Assembly: GCF_945915435.1 (NCBI RefSeq)
Contig: NZ_CAMEFG010000015.1
Location: forward strand, 1-64,000
Origin: an uncultured Paracoccus sp.
Lineage (GTDB): Bacteria; Pseudomonadota; Alphaproteobacteria; Rhodobacterales; Rhodobacteraceae
Direction of reading: 5' to 3'
Length of the DNA stretch: 64,000 nt
The position numbers were made by a program, and so were the translations under genes. Shown in pieces: positions 28,661 through 38,329 of the stretch (the stretch's first letter is position 1; each line of letters opens with the position of its first letter). The notes beneath the pieces were generated by a model that saw only the letters and a program-made list of their open reading frames with translations, was not told the DNA's origin and made no database searches.

Positions 28661-29401
28661 CTACCAGATGAAATCCTCGGCATCCAGGTTGGACAGTTGG
28701 GTGTTTTCCACCAGCAGGCGATGCGTGCCGAACTGGATCGAGACGCCGCCGTTGCCATCGCTCGCGGCGGCCAGGATGTCGTCGAAGCTGTCGATCCGGG
28801 GCGCGAAATGGGAAAGGTCGATGGTATCCTCGCCCGAGCGGAAATCGGTGATCCGGTCGCGGCCCGCGGTAAAGACGAAGACATCCTCGCCCGCGCCGCC
28901 GGTCAGAGTGTCGTTGCCCTGCCCGCCGCTCAGCGTATCGTTGCCCTGACCCCCATACAGGGCGTCATGGCCCCGGTCGCCGTGCAGCATGTCGTCGCCG
29001 TCGCCGCCGAACAGGATGTCGTTGCCCATGCCGCCGAACAGCAGGTCGTCGCCCGAACCGCCGTTCAGCACGTCATGGCCCTGACCACCCCAGACGGTAT
29101 CATTGCCCGGACCGGCCACGATCTGATCGTTGCCCATGCCGCCGTGGATTTCGTCATCGCCCGCACCGGCATAGATGCGGCCGTGGCCCTGACCGCCCCA
29201 GACGGTGTCGTTGCCATCGCCGGAATACAGCAGGTCGTTGCCCGGCCCGCCGAAGACCTCGTCATCGCCAAGACCCGCAAAGATGGTGTCGTGGCCACCG
29301 CCGCCGCGAACGGTATCGTCCCCGGCAAACGACTTGATCAGATCGCCAAGGGGGGTGCCGACGATAAGATCGGCGATCATGCTGCCTGTAATCGTTCTCA
29401 T
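28661..29401 (-). CDS. Small RTX (hemolysin-type calcium-binding) protein
   Basis: This 246-residue protein consists mostly of RTX nonapeptide repeats of the form GGxGxDxxx, spanning about residues 26-170. Examples are GGQGNDTLS, GGMGNDILF and GGDGDDMLH. They should fold into a calcium-bound parallel beta-roll. A C-terminal RTX cap follows (AGRDRITDFRSGEDTIDLS) and ends in the acidic-hydrophobic tail DAEDFIW, typical of type I secretion substrates. No enzymatic domain is present and no type I transporter genes are nearby, so it would use a distant system. An AAGGAG site lies 8-9 bases before the ATG. The 205 bases upstream hold an AT-rich patch (29530-29570) but no promoter I can assign. Confidence 0.85.
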   Translation of the reverse strand: MRTITGSMIADLIVGTPLGDLIKSFAGDDTVRGGGGHDTIFAGLGDDEVFGGPGNDLLYSGDGNDTVWGGQGHGRIYAGAGDDEIHGGMGNDQIVAGPGNDTVWGGQGHDVLNGGSGDDLLFGGMGNDILFGGDGDDMLHGDRGHDALYGGQGNDTLSGGQGNDTLTGGAGEDVFVFTAGRDRITDFRSGEDTIDLSHFAPRIDSFDDILAAASDGNGGVSIQFGTHRLLVENTQLSNLDAEDFIW

Positions 29402-29606
29402 CTCAGAAACTCCTTAATCATGAAAAAGCACGAGCGCACTCGCTGCCCGCAAAGGTGGGCCGGTTCAGAAATGAAGGCAGGGGCGGGGCCGTTCAATCGA
29501 CTTCGCGGCCATCCGCCGACCATCGGCAGAAAGTCGCGGAACCGATTGTTTGTTTTGGGTAATATTCAACCGGGCCCGGTTCGCTTGCAGCGGCTTGCGG
29601 TTGAGT

Positions 29607-31622
29607 TCACGGACTGCCGGGTGCTGCGTCCCCATCCGGCTCGGCCTCATCCGGTTCCGCCTCGGGGGGCAGATCGGGGCGCACGGTCAGCAGGGCCAGA
29701 TCCAGCGCGGCATTGCCGCCGTTGCGGCGGATCTCATCCATCACCAGCGGCAGCAGGGTGCCGGCATTGCTGCCCGCGGGGGCGGCGGCAACGCTGGCCA
29801 GCGGCGCGTCGCTGGCAAGGGCCATGACCAGTTGCGGCTGCGGCCCGGCCTCATCCGCCGCAAGCGAGATGCCGAAATCGAAGGCAAAGGACCCGTCCGC
29901 CTGCGCCACCGCGGTCGAGGACAGGTCGTAAACCCCGCCCCTGGACGAGACCACGAACAGCCACAGGCTGCGCCCCCGCAATTCGCGGATACGGCCCGAC
30001 ACGCTTTCGCCGCTGATGGTCGAAGCCATGTCCAGCGACAGCGCGGGCGGCGCCGCGACCCGTCCCGACAGCGCACGCGCGAAATCCAGCGCCGCGCATT
30101 GGGCCTGCGTGGTCCGGGCAAAGACCACGGCGGGGCTGGTGCCGAATTGCCCGGAATAGGCGCGCAGCAATTCGTCGAAGGATTGCGGCTGATCGGACAG
30201 CGCGCCAAGCTTGCCCGCATCCGCGCCGGTCGGGATGCGCGAAACGAAGGTGCAGGGCGCCACCGCCTGCTCGGCCAGGAAACCGTCGCGGGTCTGGATA
30301 TCGCGGGCGGGCAAGGGGGGCAGGTCGTCCGGCTCGGCCTCGGCGATCTGTGCGGGCGTCTCGGGCGCGGGCGGATCACCCCGCAGCAGGAAGGCCCCCG
30401 CCCCGGCAGTCAGAACCGCCGCCGCCGCACCCGCCAGCAGCCAGGGGCGCAGCTTGCGGGTCTTTTGCACAGGCATCGCCACCGGCGGCGGGGGTTCCAG
30501 CCCGGCGAAGGGGCTGGAGGAATCCAGGTCGGACCGCGCGCTGGTCCGGGACAGCCGCCCCAGGCTGCCGGTCACGTCGTCCTCGGCCTGCGTCGTCGGG
30601 GATGCGGGCGCGGGGCGGGCATGCCACAGCGGCATCCGGTAACGCGCAGGCAGGTGCGAGGGATCGTCGAGGATGTTCAGCAGCGCCTCCATGTCGTGCG
30701 GACGCATCTCGGGATCGGGTTCCAGCATGTGCTGAAGCAGCGGATAGACCCGGTGCGATATCCCCGTCAGATCGGGGATCGAGCGACGCGCCTCGGAGGC
30801 ATCGACGATGTTCGTGCCCATGTCCAGCGGCTCGCCCCGCACCGCGGCGGCGATCATCAGCGCAAGGCCGTAGACATCGGCGGCGGGGCCGACCTCGCCC
30901 CGGCCATGCCCCATCTGCTCGGGCGCGATATACTTGAACTTGCCTGCGAAACGCCCCGCCAGACCATCCCCAAGCTCGGTCGAGCGGGCGATGCCGAAGT
31001 CGATCAGCACGGCTTCCTCGATGCGGTTGTCGCGCAGGATGACATTGTCGGGGGACAGGTCGCGGTGGGTGACGCCGCGCGCATGGGCCTGCGCCAGCCC
31101 CTTGGCCAGCCGCCGCAGCAGCACCAGCGCCTGGTCGGCGTCCAGCGCGCCCGCCTGCTTCACCCGGTCCCACAGGTGCTGGCCGTCCACGAATTCCATG
31201 ATCAGGCAGTAACGGTCCAGACCCTTGTCGCGGACGAAATTGTGATAGCGCACGATGGCATCGTCGCGCATCTGGACAAGGATGCGCGCCTCGCGCCGGA
31301 ACAGGTCGATGATGGATTCGTCGCGCGCAAGGTTGGGCAGGATGATCTTCACCGCGACGGGATCGCCGGTAAAGATGTTCTCGGCGCGGTAGACCTCGCC
31401 CATGCCGCCCGCGCTGACGGTATCCAGAATGCGATAATTGTCGTTGATCAGGACGCCCGGCTGAACGATGTCGGCGGGGGCGTCCGGCGGCGATTCGGTG
31501 TCGGCGATGCGGGTCGCGTCACCCTGCGCCGGGCCGTCAGCCGCAGGATCGGACGGCGCGATGCGGGTCCGGTCGTCACCCGGCGGGCTGGTATCGGGCC
31601 TGTCCTTTTCAGGATCGCTCAT
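29607..31622 (-). CDS. ppkA: T6SS serine/threonine kinase PpkA
   Basis: This 671-residue membrane kinase triggers T6SS assembly by phosphorylating components. The Pro/Asp-rich N-terminus carries two Thr-Arg-Ile sites (T19, T37). The kinase domain (about 62-330) has glycine loop SAGGMGEV, K92, HRDLSPDN (D188, N193, with Ser in place of the usual Lys), DFG at 208-210 and APE at 233-235. A single helix (about 392-412) leads to a periplasmic domain (457-647) resembling the one in the TonB-like protein at 53723. It overlaps pppA by ATGA and ends the tssK-tssL-tssM-tagF-pppA-ppkA operon. This C-terminal domain is not the von Willebrand domain of Pseudomonas PpkA. Confidence 0.92.
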   Translation of the reverse strand: MSDPEKDRPDTSPPGDDRTRIAPSDPAADGPAQGDATRIADTESPPDAPADIVQPGVLINDNYRILDTVSAGGMGEVYRAENIFTGDPVAVKIILPNLARDESIIDLFRREARILVQMRDDAIVRYHNFVRDKGLDRYCLIMEFVDGQHLWDRVKQAGALDADQALVLLRRLAKGLAQAHARGVTHRDLSPDNVILRDNRIEEAVLIDFGIARSTELGDGLAGRFAGKFKYIAPEQMGHGRGEVGPAADVYGLALMIAAAVRGEPLDMGTNIVDASEARRSIPDLTGISHRVYPLLQHMLEPDPEMRPHDMEALLNILDDPSHLPARYRMPLWHARPAPASPTTQAEDDVTGSLGRLSRTSARSDLDSSSPFAGLEPPPPVAMPVQKTRKLRPWLLAGAAAAVLTAGAGAFLLRGDPPAPETPAQIAEAEPDDLPPLPARDIQTRDGFLAEQAVAPCTFVSRIPTGADAGKLGALSDQPQSFDELLRAYSGQFGTSPAVVFARTTQAQCAALDFARALSGRVAAPPALSLDMASTISGESVSGRIRELRGRSLWLFVVSSRGGVYDLSSTAVAQADGSFAFDFGISLAADEAGPQPQLVMALASDAPLASVAAAPAGSNAGTLLPLVMDEIRRNGGNAALDLALLTVRPDLPPEAEPDEAEPDGDAAPGSP

Positions 31623-32383
31623 TCCCCGGCGTCATCCCTGGCTTCGACCGGCTGGCAGCACATGACGATGGCGGTGACATTGTCGCGCGCCCCGCGTGCC
31701 AGCGTCTGCTCGATCAGCCGCCGGGCCAGGGTCTCGGGCGATCCGGGTTGCAGCAGCATCTGCCGCAGGTCGTCGTCGCTGTTATGTTCGGTCAGCCCGT
31801 CCGAACACAGCAGGAACAGGTCGTTCGGCTCGACCACGCCGGTGACGGTTTCGGGGTTCGGATGCAACTGGATGCCGATGGCCCGCGTGATGACATTGCG
31901 CGAGGGCGAGCGGCGGGCCTCTTCCTCGGTCAACTCACCGGCGGCGATCAGGCGCGCGACTTCGCTGTGGTCGGTCGTCAGCCGGGTCAGCAGGCCCTTG
32001 CGCAGCAGGTAGACGCGGCTGTCGCCCGCCCAAGTGCAGGCCAGTTCGTGACCGTGGATCATCAGCGCGGCCACGGTCGAGCCGACCGTGGACAGGTTGC
32101 GGGCCTGGGCATGGGCAAGGATGCGTTCATTCGCGCGGATCAGCCGCTGCGAAAACCGCGCGCGCTGGTCCTGCGCCGAAACCGGCAACCCGACCGAGGA
32201 TATTTCCTCGACGATCAGCCGGCTGGCGATATCGCCCGCCTCGTGCCCGCCCATGCCGTCGGCGACGACCCAGATGCCCGTGCCGGGCAGCATGACATGG
32301 GCGTCCTCGTTATGCGCGCGCACCATTCCCTTGTGCGAGCAGGCGCCCGAAACGAAATGAAAGCCGGTCTCGTCCCCGGTCAT
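31619..32383 (-). CDS. pppA: T6SS serine/threonine phosphatase PppA (PP2C family)
   Basis: This 254-residue cytosolic phosphatase should reverse PpkA phosphorylation and reset the T6SS. PP2C metal ligands are all visible: VRAHNEDA (E26, D27), ADGMGGHEAG (D42), CSDGLTEH (D195) and ARDNVTAIV (D234). It overlaps ppkA downstream and tagF upstream by ATGA, so kinase, phosphatase and TagF should be made in step. Confidence 0.93.
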   Translation of the reverse strand: MTGDETGFHFVSGACSHKGMVRAHNEDAHVMLPGTGIWVVADGMGGHEAGDIASRLIVEEISSVGLPVSAQDQRARFSQRLIRANERILAHAQARNLSTVGSTVAALMIHGHELACTWAGDSRVYLLRKGLLTRLTTDHSEVARLIAAGELTEEEARRSPSRNVITRAIGIQLHPNPETVTGVVEPNDLFLLCSDGLTEHNSDDDLRQMLLQPGSPETLARRLIEQTLARGARDNVTAIVMCCQPVEARDDAGE

Positions 32384-33090
32384 GCTTGCCCCCCTTGCCC
32401 GTCCTGTCGCGCGACCCCGCCACCCAGCAGCCAGGCCAGCGCCTGCGCACCGGGCAGGCCGTTGCAGCCCAGAATACCCGACACCCCCGCGAATTCATTG
32501 GAAAACCACCAGTAGCTGCGCCCGCTGGCGGCGGCAACCAGATCGGTCAGTGCGACCTCGGCGCAAAGCTGCGCGGCATCGCCCGTCTGCTTGATCGCCC
32601 AGAACATCGGGTCCGAGGCCGCTTCGGTCCCCGGCGCATGGCCCGCGAAAAGATCGGCCAGCCCCTGCGCGGCCTGCTGGGGCACCAGCGCAGGTTCGGC
32701 CAGCATGGCGGCCAGCGCGGATTCCGCCGCCTGGTAAAACGCCTGCGCGGTCTGGACCGTCGGCAGGCTGTCCGGCCCGGCCCGCTGCATGACCAGCAGC
32801 GGATAGCGCCGCCCCACCTTGTCGGCGGACATGCGCATCGCGCCGCGCCAGGGACCGCCGCCCGCCACGCCCCCGCCCAGCCAGAAGCGCAGGGCCAGCG
32901 GGCTGTCCTGCACCGCCGCCCAGCCCTCGCCCATCAGTTCGCGCACCTCGCCCAGGGTGGTGCCCAGCCATTCCGACAGGATGCGCCCGGTGTCGTCGGG
33001 CAATCCGGCGGCGATGAAATCGCCGTGGCCGGGGTGCTTGCCGAACAGCGCGGCGGCCCCCGGCGCGGTCAGTCGATGCTCTGCGGGCAT
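32380..33090 (-). CDS. tagF: T6SS accessory protein TagF
   Basis: This 236-residue protein belongs to the TagF/ImpM family, a post-translational repressor of T6SS. The family hallmark FGKHPGHGDFIAAGLP is at 16-31, followed by the WRGAMRMSADKVGRRYPLLV segment. Its start lies inside the end of tssM (22-bp overlap) with AGGGA six bases upstream. In other systems TagF acts with the PpkA/PppA cascade and its gene is often joined to pppA, as here. No Fha gene, its usual partner, is in view. Confidence 0.9.
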   Translation of the reverse strand: MPAEHRLTAPGAAALFGKHPGHGDFIAAGLPDDTGRILSEWLGTTLGEVRELMGEGWAAVQDSPLALRFWLGGGVAGGGPWRGAMRMSADKVGRRYPLLVMQRAGPDSLPTVQTAQAFYQAAESALAAMLAEPALVPQQAAQGLADLFAGHAPGTEAASDPMFWAIKQTGDAAQLCAEVALTDLVAAASGRSYWWFSNEFAGVSGILGCNGLPGAQALAWLLGGGVARQDGQGGQA

Positions 33091-36000
33091 TCGAAATCCC
33101 TGATCTCGGGCATGGTGAAGGGGTTGGTCACGGCGTTGATGGTGAAATCATAGGCGATGTTGCGCCCGCCCACGTTAAAGACGGCGCGCAGCGTATCGCC
33201 CCGCTGGTCGCGCGACGCGGCCGAGGCCAGGAACTGCATGAAGGTCCACGAGCTGCCCTCGAACGCCACGCGCGAAACCCGGTCGAGGCCGGGGCTGATC
33301 TGAAGCACCGTGGACCGCCCCCGTCCGGGCCAGGTGACCGTGCGCGGGGCCGAGCCGGTGACGGTCGGGATCATCTCGTCGTTGATCGTCAACAGCGCGC
33401 TTTCGATGGTCGGATGGGCATCGACCTGCGCGATGGTGATCTCGACGGATGGCTCGGACCCGCCGCCCGCGAAGAAGGCGCGGCGGATGCGTTCGGCCCG
33501 CTCGAACTGGCGCAGGGTATTGGGGTCGAGGCGCTGGCTGACCTCGCGATCCTCGCGATAGCGCATCCCCTGTTCGCTGCGTTCGACATAGGGTTCGAGA
33601 TATTCGGTGAAATAACGGTCCATCTCACCCCCCGGCCCGAAGAAGCGAGAGAAGTTCTCGACCGACAGGCTGCGGTCCGTGCTGCCGAAGGGATAGGCCG
33701 AGGCGATATTCTCGCGGCAGAAGAAGGTGATCTGGTTCGTCAGCGCGCGATTCATCGTCTCGACGCTGGCATCCGAGGCGCCGCTGCGGAAATCGCCCTC
33801 GGCGTCGTTGACAAGCTGCGCCAACGGCTCGGGCAGTTGCGAGTTGTATTGCGTGAGCGAGGTCAGCAGCGTCGGCAGCGCCGCGGCAGCCTGGTCGGCA
33901 TTATATTCCGCTTCACGCAGATTGTTGAAGACGGCCACGAAATTGCCGATGATCGTGTCGATGGGCCGCTGGCCGGGATCGCCAAGCGCCAGTTCGTGCC
34001 AGCGTTCGAACGCACCCGAGATCTGCTCGATCACGCGCATCACGCTGTAGCTTTCGCCGTCGCCACCCCCGCCACCTGCCGAGGCAGGCCGCGCCTGGCC
34101 CTTGCCGCGCTGGCTGTCGGCGGCATCCAGCAGCATCCGCTGAACCCCGCCCGACCGCGACTGGACACGCTGGAACATCGCGCGGCCAAGCTGGCCCGTG
34201 ACCTCGCCCCCCGCGCCGCCACTGCCGCCGCCCGCCAGCGCCTCGGGGGTCAGTTCGTCGATCCCCTCAAGCTCTCGCATCAGCCAGGTCTGGTCATCGA
34301 CCGCCTTGACCAGTTCCAGCAGGGGCGAGTTCTGGGCCGAGGCGACCGTGCCGAGCGCTGCGTAGCGGGGCCGGTCGGCGACCATCGAATTCATCGCCAG
34401 GTTGCCCAGAACCCCGTTCCAGGCGGCGATGAATTCGCGGTGGTAACGCTCCATCAGGTCGCGTTCCAGCCGGCTCAGGCGGCCCTCGATCTCGGTGCTG
34501 CTGGCCAGGTCGCCAAGCACCCACTGGTCGCGGCGCAACTGATCCTCGACCACGGCAAGCTGATCATAGAAATAGCCCCAGAAGCCTTCGTAGGTATAGA
34601 TCGCCGGGACCACCAGCGTGCCCAGGTCCGAGCCGTCGCGCGTGCGGAACACCTGCGAGGCGTTGGGGACCACCTGGGCAAGCTGCCAGTCGGGCACGCC
34701 CGCCGCCAGCGCGCCGTCCTGGATCAGCGCATAGGCCTGTTCGTCCAGCGGCAGTTGGGCAATGGCGGCGCGCGCGGCCTCGACCGTGGATTGGTTCAGC
34801 GTCACCAGCAACTGCCGGTCGCCGTCCAGCGACAGCATCGCGTCAAGGTGGCGCGCAAGGCGTTCGCGGGTATCGACGCCCGCCCGATCCGTGTATTCGC
34901 CGCGCCATTCCTGCGCGAACCAGTTGCGGATCGCATCGTCGTCGGCGCTTTCGCCCTGCCCGCCCAGCAGCAGATAGACCTTGAGCGCGCGGTAGATGTC
35001 GGTCATCTCGCCGCTCTGGATGATGTCGGCCATCTTGCGCTCGATATCCAGCACCAGCCGGGGGCGCAGCATCCGCTCCAGCGCATCGGAATAGGCGCTG
35101 GCGGTGGCGCGGCCCAGCCGGTCGCGCTGGCCCAGGCCCAGGCCCTCGAAGAACCCGGCCTCTTCGCTGTCGCCATAGCCTGCGGGCATGGTTTCAAGGT
35201 CGTTCAGATGGGGCAGGACCGCGCGCAGGTCGGGGTCGTCCACGACCTCGCGCACAAGCTCGTCATGGGCATCGCGGGCATAGGCGGCAGTTTCGGCCTG
35301 CGCCGTCTGCACCAGGTTACGGTTCTTCCAGTAGCTGTAGCCAAGCGCCGCCATCGTGCCGACCGAGATCAGCAGGATCGCCGCCAGCGCCGAAACCCGC
35401 AGGATCAACTCGCGCCGCACCGCCTTGCGGTCGTGCGAGACCCAGCCCTGTTCGGGAAAGATCACCCGCTTCAGCAGGTCGTGGATGAAATAGCTTTTTC
35501 CGCGCCCTGACATGAAGGCGGGCTGGAAGGCGGCGCTTTCGTCGCGGCTCATCGCGCCCAGGACCTGGTCGATGGGCGTGCCTTCCTGCGTGCCCGAGGT
35601 GAAGTAGAACCCCCGCAGGATCGCATTGGTCTTGTAGCGCGTGGGTTCGAACACGCGGCGCAGGAAGGTCGAGACATTGGCCCGCATCAGCGCCATCTGC
35701 CCCGGCAGGCCAAAGATCGCGATGCGGGAAATGCCGTCGGGTTCCTCGGACATGCGGTCGATGATCTCGTCCGAAAGGCGGCTGACCAGCCGGTCGAACT
35801 CGGCCGGGACGGCCTCATGGGTGATGGCCTTGCGGTCCTTGGTCTGGAAGGTGACACCCCAGACCAGCTTGCGGCGGTTGAGGCTGAAGCTGGCGAAATA
35901 TTCGCGGAAACCGGCGATCAGGTCGGCCTTGGTGAACATGACATAGACCGGAAAGTCGATCTTCAGCGTCTCATGCACCTCGGCCAGCCGGGCGCGCACG

Positions 36001-36698
36001 GTTTCGGCGTGATGCTTCAGCGAGATGTCGTCGCCCTTCATCATGTCCTCGACCGAGAAGGACAGGATCACCCCGTTGATGGGCCGGTTCGGGCGGGTCT
36101 TTTTCAGCAGTTCCAGAAAGGACGACCAGCTTGCCTTGTCGGCCACCCCGTCGCTGTCCTGCGTGGTATAGCGGCCCGCCGTGTCGATCAGCACCGCGTC
36201 CTCGGCAAACCAGAAATCGACATAGCGCGTGCCGCCAAAGCCCGAGATCGCCTGATCCTGCGACAAGGGAAACTCGATCCCGGAATTGGCCAGCGCGGTG
36301 GTCTTGCCCGCGCCGGGCGGGCCGATGATGACATACCAGGGCAGGTCGTAAAGATATGACGCGCCACCCGATTTCTTCAGGACGGCCATCGCCCCGGTCA
36401 TCTTCTCGGCCAGGACCTTGCCGTCGCCCTCGGGCTCGGCGGGGATCAGCGCATCCTCGATCTGGCGGGCGGCGCGGACGCGGCGGCGCCAGCGGATCAG
36501 CGCGATCGTGGCAAAGACCGCCAGCACCACACCGATGATGACGACGCGCCACAGGACGGTTGCCAAAGGCGCCCAGCCGGTCATCGGACCGCCCCACCAG
36601 ACGGCGGCGACAAAGCCCGCGAATCCCAGGACGATCAGGACCCAGCGCAGCCAGGGACGATTGCGAAGGCGCGGAAGCGGCAAGCCGAGAAACCTCAC
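33069..36698 (-). CDS. tssM: T6SS membrane complex protein TssM (IcmF)
   Basis: This 1209-residue protein spans the inner membrane and crosses the periplasm to form the T6SS envelope channel. Two N-terminal helices (about 16-36 and 47-68) precede a cytosolic NTPase-like domain with an intact Walker A (GPPGAGKTT, 126-134) and DTAGRY. A third helix follows near 435-455, then the long periplasmic region with the conserved TssM C-terminal beta domain. The Walker motif is degenerate in some TssM but complete here. It overlaps tssL by ATGA. TssM normally binds the lipoprotein TssJ; no TssJ is seen in this window. Confidence 0.95.
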   Translation of the reverse strand: MRFLGLPLPRLRNRPWLRWVLIVLGFAGFVAAVWWGGPMTGWAPLATVLWRVVIIGVVLAVFATIALIRWRRRVRAARQIEDALIPAEPEGDGKVLAEKMTGAMAVLKKSGGASYLYDLPWYVIIGPPGAGKTTALANSGIEFPLSQDQAISGFGGTRYVDFWFAEDAVLIDTAGRYTTQDSDGVADKASWSSFLELLKKTRPNRPINGVILSFSVEDMMKGDDISLKHHAETVRARLAEVHETLKIDFPVYVMFTKADLIAGFREYFASFSLNRRKLVWGVTFQTKDRKAITHEAVPAEFDRLVSRLSDEIIDRMSEEPDGISRIAIFGLPGQMALMRANVSTFLRRVFEPTRYKTNAILRGFYFTSGTQEGTPIDQVLGAMSRDESAAFQPAFMSGRGKSYFIHDLLKRVIFPEQGWVSHDRKAVRRELILRVSALAAILLISVGTMAALGYSYWKNRNLVQTAQAETAAYARDAHDELVREVVDDPDLRAVLPHLNDLETMPAGYGDSEEAGFFEGLGLGQRDRLGRATASAYSDALERMLRPRLVLDIERKMADIIQSGEMTDIYRALKVYLLLGGQGESADDDAIRNWFAQEWRGEYTDRAGVDTRERLARHLDAMLSLDGDRQLLVTLNQSTVEAARAAIAQLPLDEQAYALIQDGALAAGVPDWQLAQVVPNASQVFRTRDGSDLGTLVVPAIYTYEGFWGYFYDQLAVVEDQLRRDQWVLGDLASSTEIEGRLSRLERDLMERYHREFIAAWNGVLGNLAMNSMVADRPRYAALGTVASAQNSPLLELVKAVDDQTWLMRELEGIDELTPEALAGGGSGGAGGEVTGQLGRAMFQRVQSRSGGVQRMLLDAADSQRGKGQARPASAGGGGGDGESYSVMRVIEQISGAFERWHELALGDPGQRPIDTIIGNFVAVFNNLREAEYNADQAAAALPTLLTSLTQYNSQLPEPLAQLVNDAEGDFRSGASDASVETMNRALTNQITFFCRENIASAYPFGSTDRSLSVENFSRFFGPGGEMDRYFTEYLEPYVERSEQGMRYREDREVSQRLDPNTLRQFERAERIRRAFFAGGGSEPSVEITIAQVDAHPTIESALLTINDEMIPTVTGSAPRTVTWPGRGRSTVLQISPGLDRVSRVAFEGSSWTFMQFLASAASRDQRGDTLRAVFNVGGRNIAYDFTINAVTNPFTMPEIRDFECPQSID

Positions 36699-38329
36699 GG
36701 GGCGGCCTCCTCTTCGGTGGCGGGCGCGGCATCATAGCTGCCTTCGCGCGCCAGCATGACCTCGACGCGGCGGTTCCGGGCACGGCCCTCTTCGGTGTCG
36801 TTGTCGGCGACGGGGTTTTCCTCGCCCCGGCCCTCGACGCGAATGCGGGCGGGGTCGTCGATGGTGGCGGCCAGCAAGTCGCGCACGGCTTCGGCCCGCG
36901 CCTCGGAAAGCTGATAGTTGTCCTTGTATTGCCCGCGCCCGGACAGGGGCAGGTTGTCGGTGAAGCCCTGCACCAGCACCGGCCCGCCCTCGGCGTTCAG
37001 GACCTCGGTGATGCGCGCGGCCATAGGGGCGAAACCGTCCTTGACCGCCGTCTGGCCCAGGTCGAAAAGTTGCAGGTTCCCCACACGGATCGCGATGTAA
37101 TCCCCCCGCGCCTCGACCCCGACCGAGCCGCTTTCGATTTCCGCCGCCAGCGCCGCGCGGATGCGGTCAAGCTGCGGGACGGGCGCGACATAGGCCGCGC
37201 CGGGCACCCGCTGGATCGAGATCACCGGCGCGCCCTGATGCAGGGTGCGCAGCGTTTCGGCGGCCTCGGCCCCGTCGCGGTTGATCAGCGTGGTCAGCGT
37301 CGCGAACAGCGCCACCACCGCAATCGCCGCGCCGCCGAAGACCACCGGCAGCGGGATCGCGAAAAAGCGGCGGCCGCGGTCCTGCACCACGGGTTCCCAC
37401 ATCACCGACACGTCCTCGTCGGGGCGGGGGTGGATGCGGCGCAACGTCTCGTAGATCGCCTTGCGGATGCGGGCCAGTTCGACCGCGCCATTGGGGGCGG
37501 TGCGGAACTGCCCCTCGAAACCCAGCGACATGCAGACCAGCATCAGCTCCAGCAGGTTGTAGCGTTGCGCGGGGGCCTGCATGGCCTTTTCGGCCTCTTG
37601 AAAGAAACCCACGCCGGAATCGCGCTTGTGAAAGAAACGCGCGACCATCGAATATTGCTGCCAGCTTCCGCGATCCGAGCCGGGCAGGTTCTGCACGATG
37701 TCGTCCGCCGTGCCCGAAAGCGCGTATTTCGCCACCAGCGCCTCGTGCGGATCGACGCCGGCGGCCAGCGCGTTACGCTCGAACCTGTCGATCTCGATGG
37801 TGACATGTTCCATCAGCGGCGCGACCTGCAAATCGACCATGCCCGTGCGCAAGCGGCCCAGCAGGATCAGCAGGCTGGCCGCCGAGGCCAGAAGCGGGTT
37901 GGTGGACGACCCCCCGCCGATCTCGCTGACGCGCAGGGCGTCGTGCAGGGGAATGCGCGGCATGTTGCGCTGCGGCGCGGCGGGCTGGTCGCGGTGAAAT
38001 TCGGGGAAAAAGCCCTGATCCGAAGCGGTCGCCCGCCCGATCGTGCCGCCGGCAGGACGCTGCGGCGATGACGGATAGGGCTGCGGCGCACCCGCGCCGA
38101 TCCATGTGTCGTCCTGCCGGGGCTGCGGCGCAATTCCGGGCGGCTGGCCGATGCCGCCGCCCTGCCAGGGCGCGGTCCCGCCGATCACGGTGCGCTCGCC
38201 CTGGACAGGGCCGCCGATCCCGGTCGTGCCGTGGCCGGGACGCTGGTCGAAGGGGCTGTCGGAACCCGGCCCCTTCGGTGGCAGCGCGCCGCCGAAAACC
38301 GTCCTGTCGTGATCGTCGCCGCCGCTCAT
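36695..38329 (-). CDS. tssL: T6SS TssL (DotU/IcmH) with C-terminal OmpA peptidoglycan-binding domain
   Basis: This 544-residue protein joins a cytoplasmic DotU domain (about 130-320), one membrane helix (about 322-350) and a periplasmic OmpA-like domain that grips peptidoglycan (QGFTDNLPLSGRG, LSEARAEAVRDLL, NRRVEVML). The Gly/Pro-rich N-terminal 110 residues carry three look-alike threonine sites: DRTVFGG (T10), ERTVIGG (T47) and DDTWIGA (T75). In Agrobacterium, PpkA phosphorylates a TssL threonine in this region and Fha binds it. The same could happen here, at several sites. Start and stop overlap tssK as TGATG. Confidence 0.95.
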   Translation of the reverse strand: MSGGDDHDRTVFGGALPPKGPGSDSPFDQRPGHGTTGIGGPVQGERTVIGGTAPWQGGGIGQPPGIAPQPRQDDTWIGAGAPQPYPSSPQRPAGGTIGRATASDQGFFPEFHRDQPAAPQRNMPRIPLHDALRVSEIGGGSSTNPLLASAASLLILLGRLRTGMVDLQVAPLMEHVTIEIDRFERNALAAGVDPHEALVAKYALSGTADDIVQNLPGSDRGSWQQYSMVARFFHKRDSGVGFFQEAEKAMQAPAQRYNLLELMLVCMSLGFEGQFRTAPNGAVELARIRKAIYETLRRIHPRPDEDVSVMWEPVVQDRGRRFFAIPLPVVFGGAAIAVVALFATLTTLINRDGAEAAETLRTLHQGAPVISIQRVPGAAYVAPVPQLDRIRAALAAEIESGSVGVEARGDYIAIRVGNLQLFDLGQTAVKDGFAPMAARITEVLNAEGGPVLVQGFTDNLPLSGRGQYKDNYQLSEARAEAVRDLLAATIDDPARIRVEGRGEENPVADNDTEEGRARNRRVEVMLAREGSYDAAPATEEEAAP

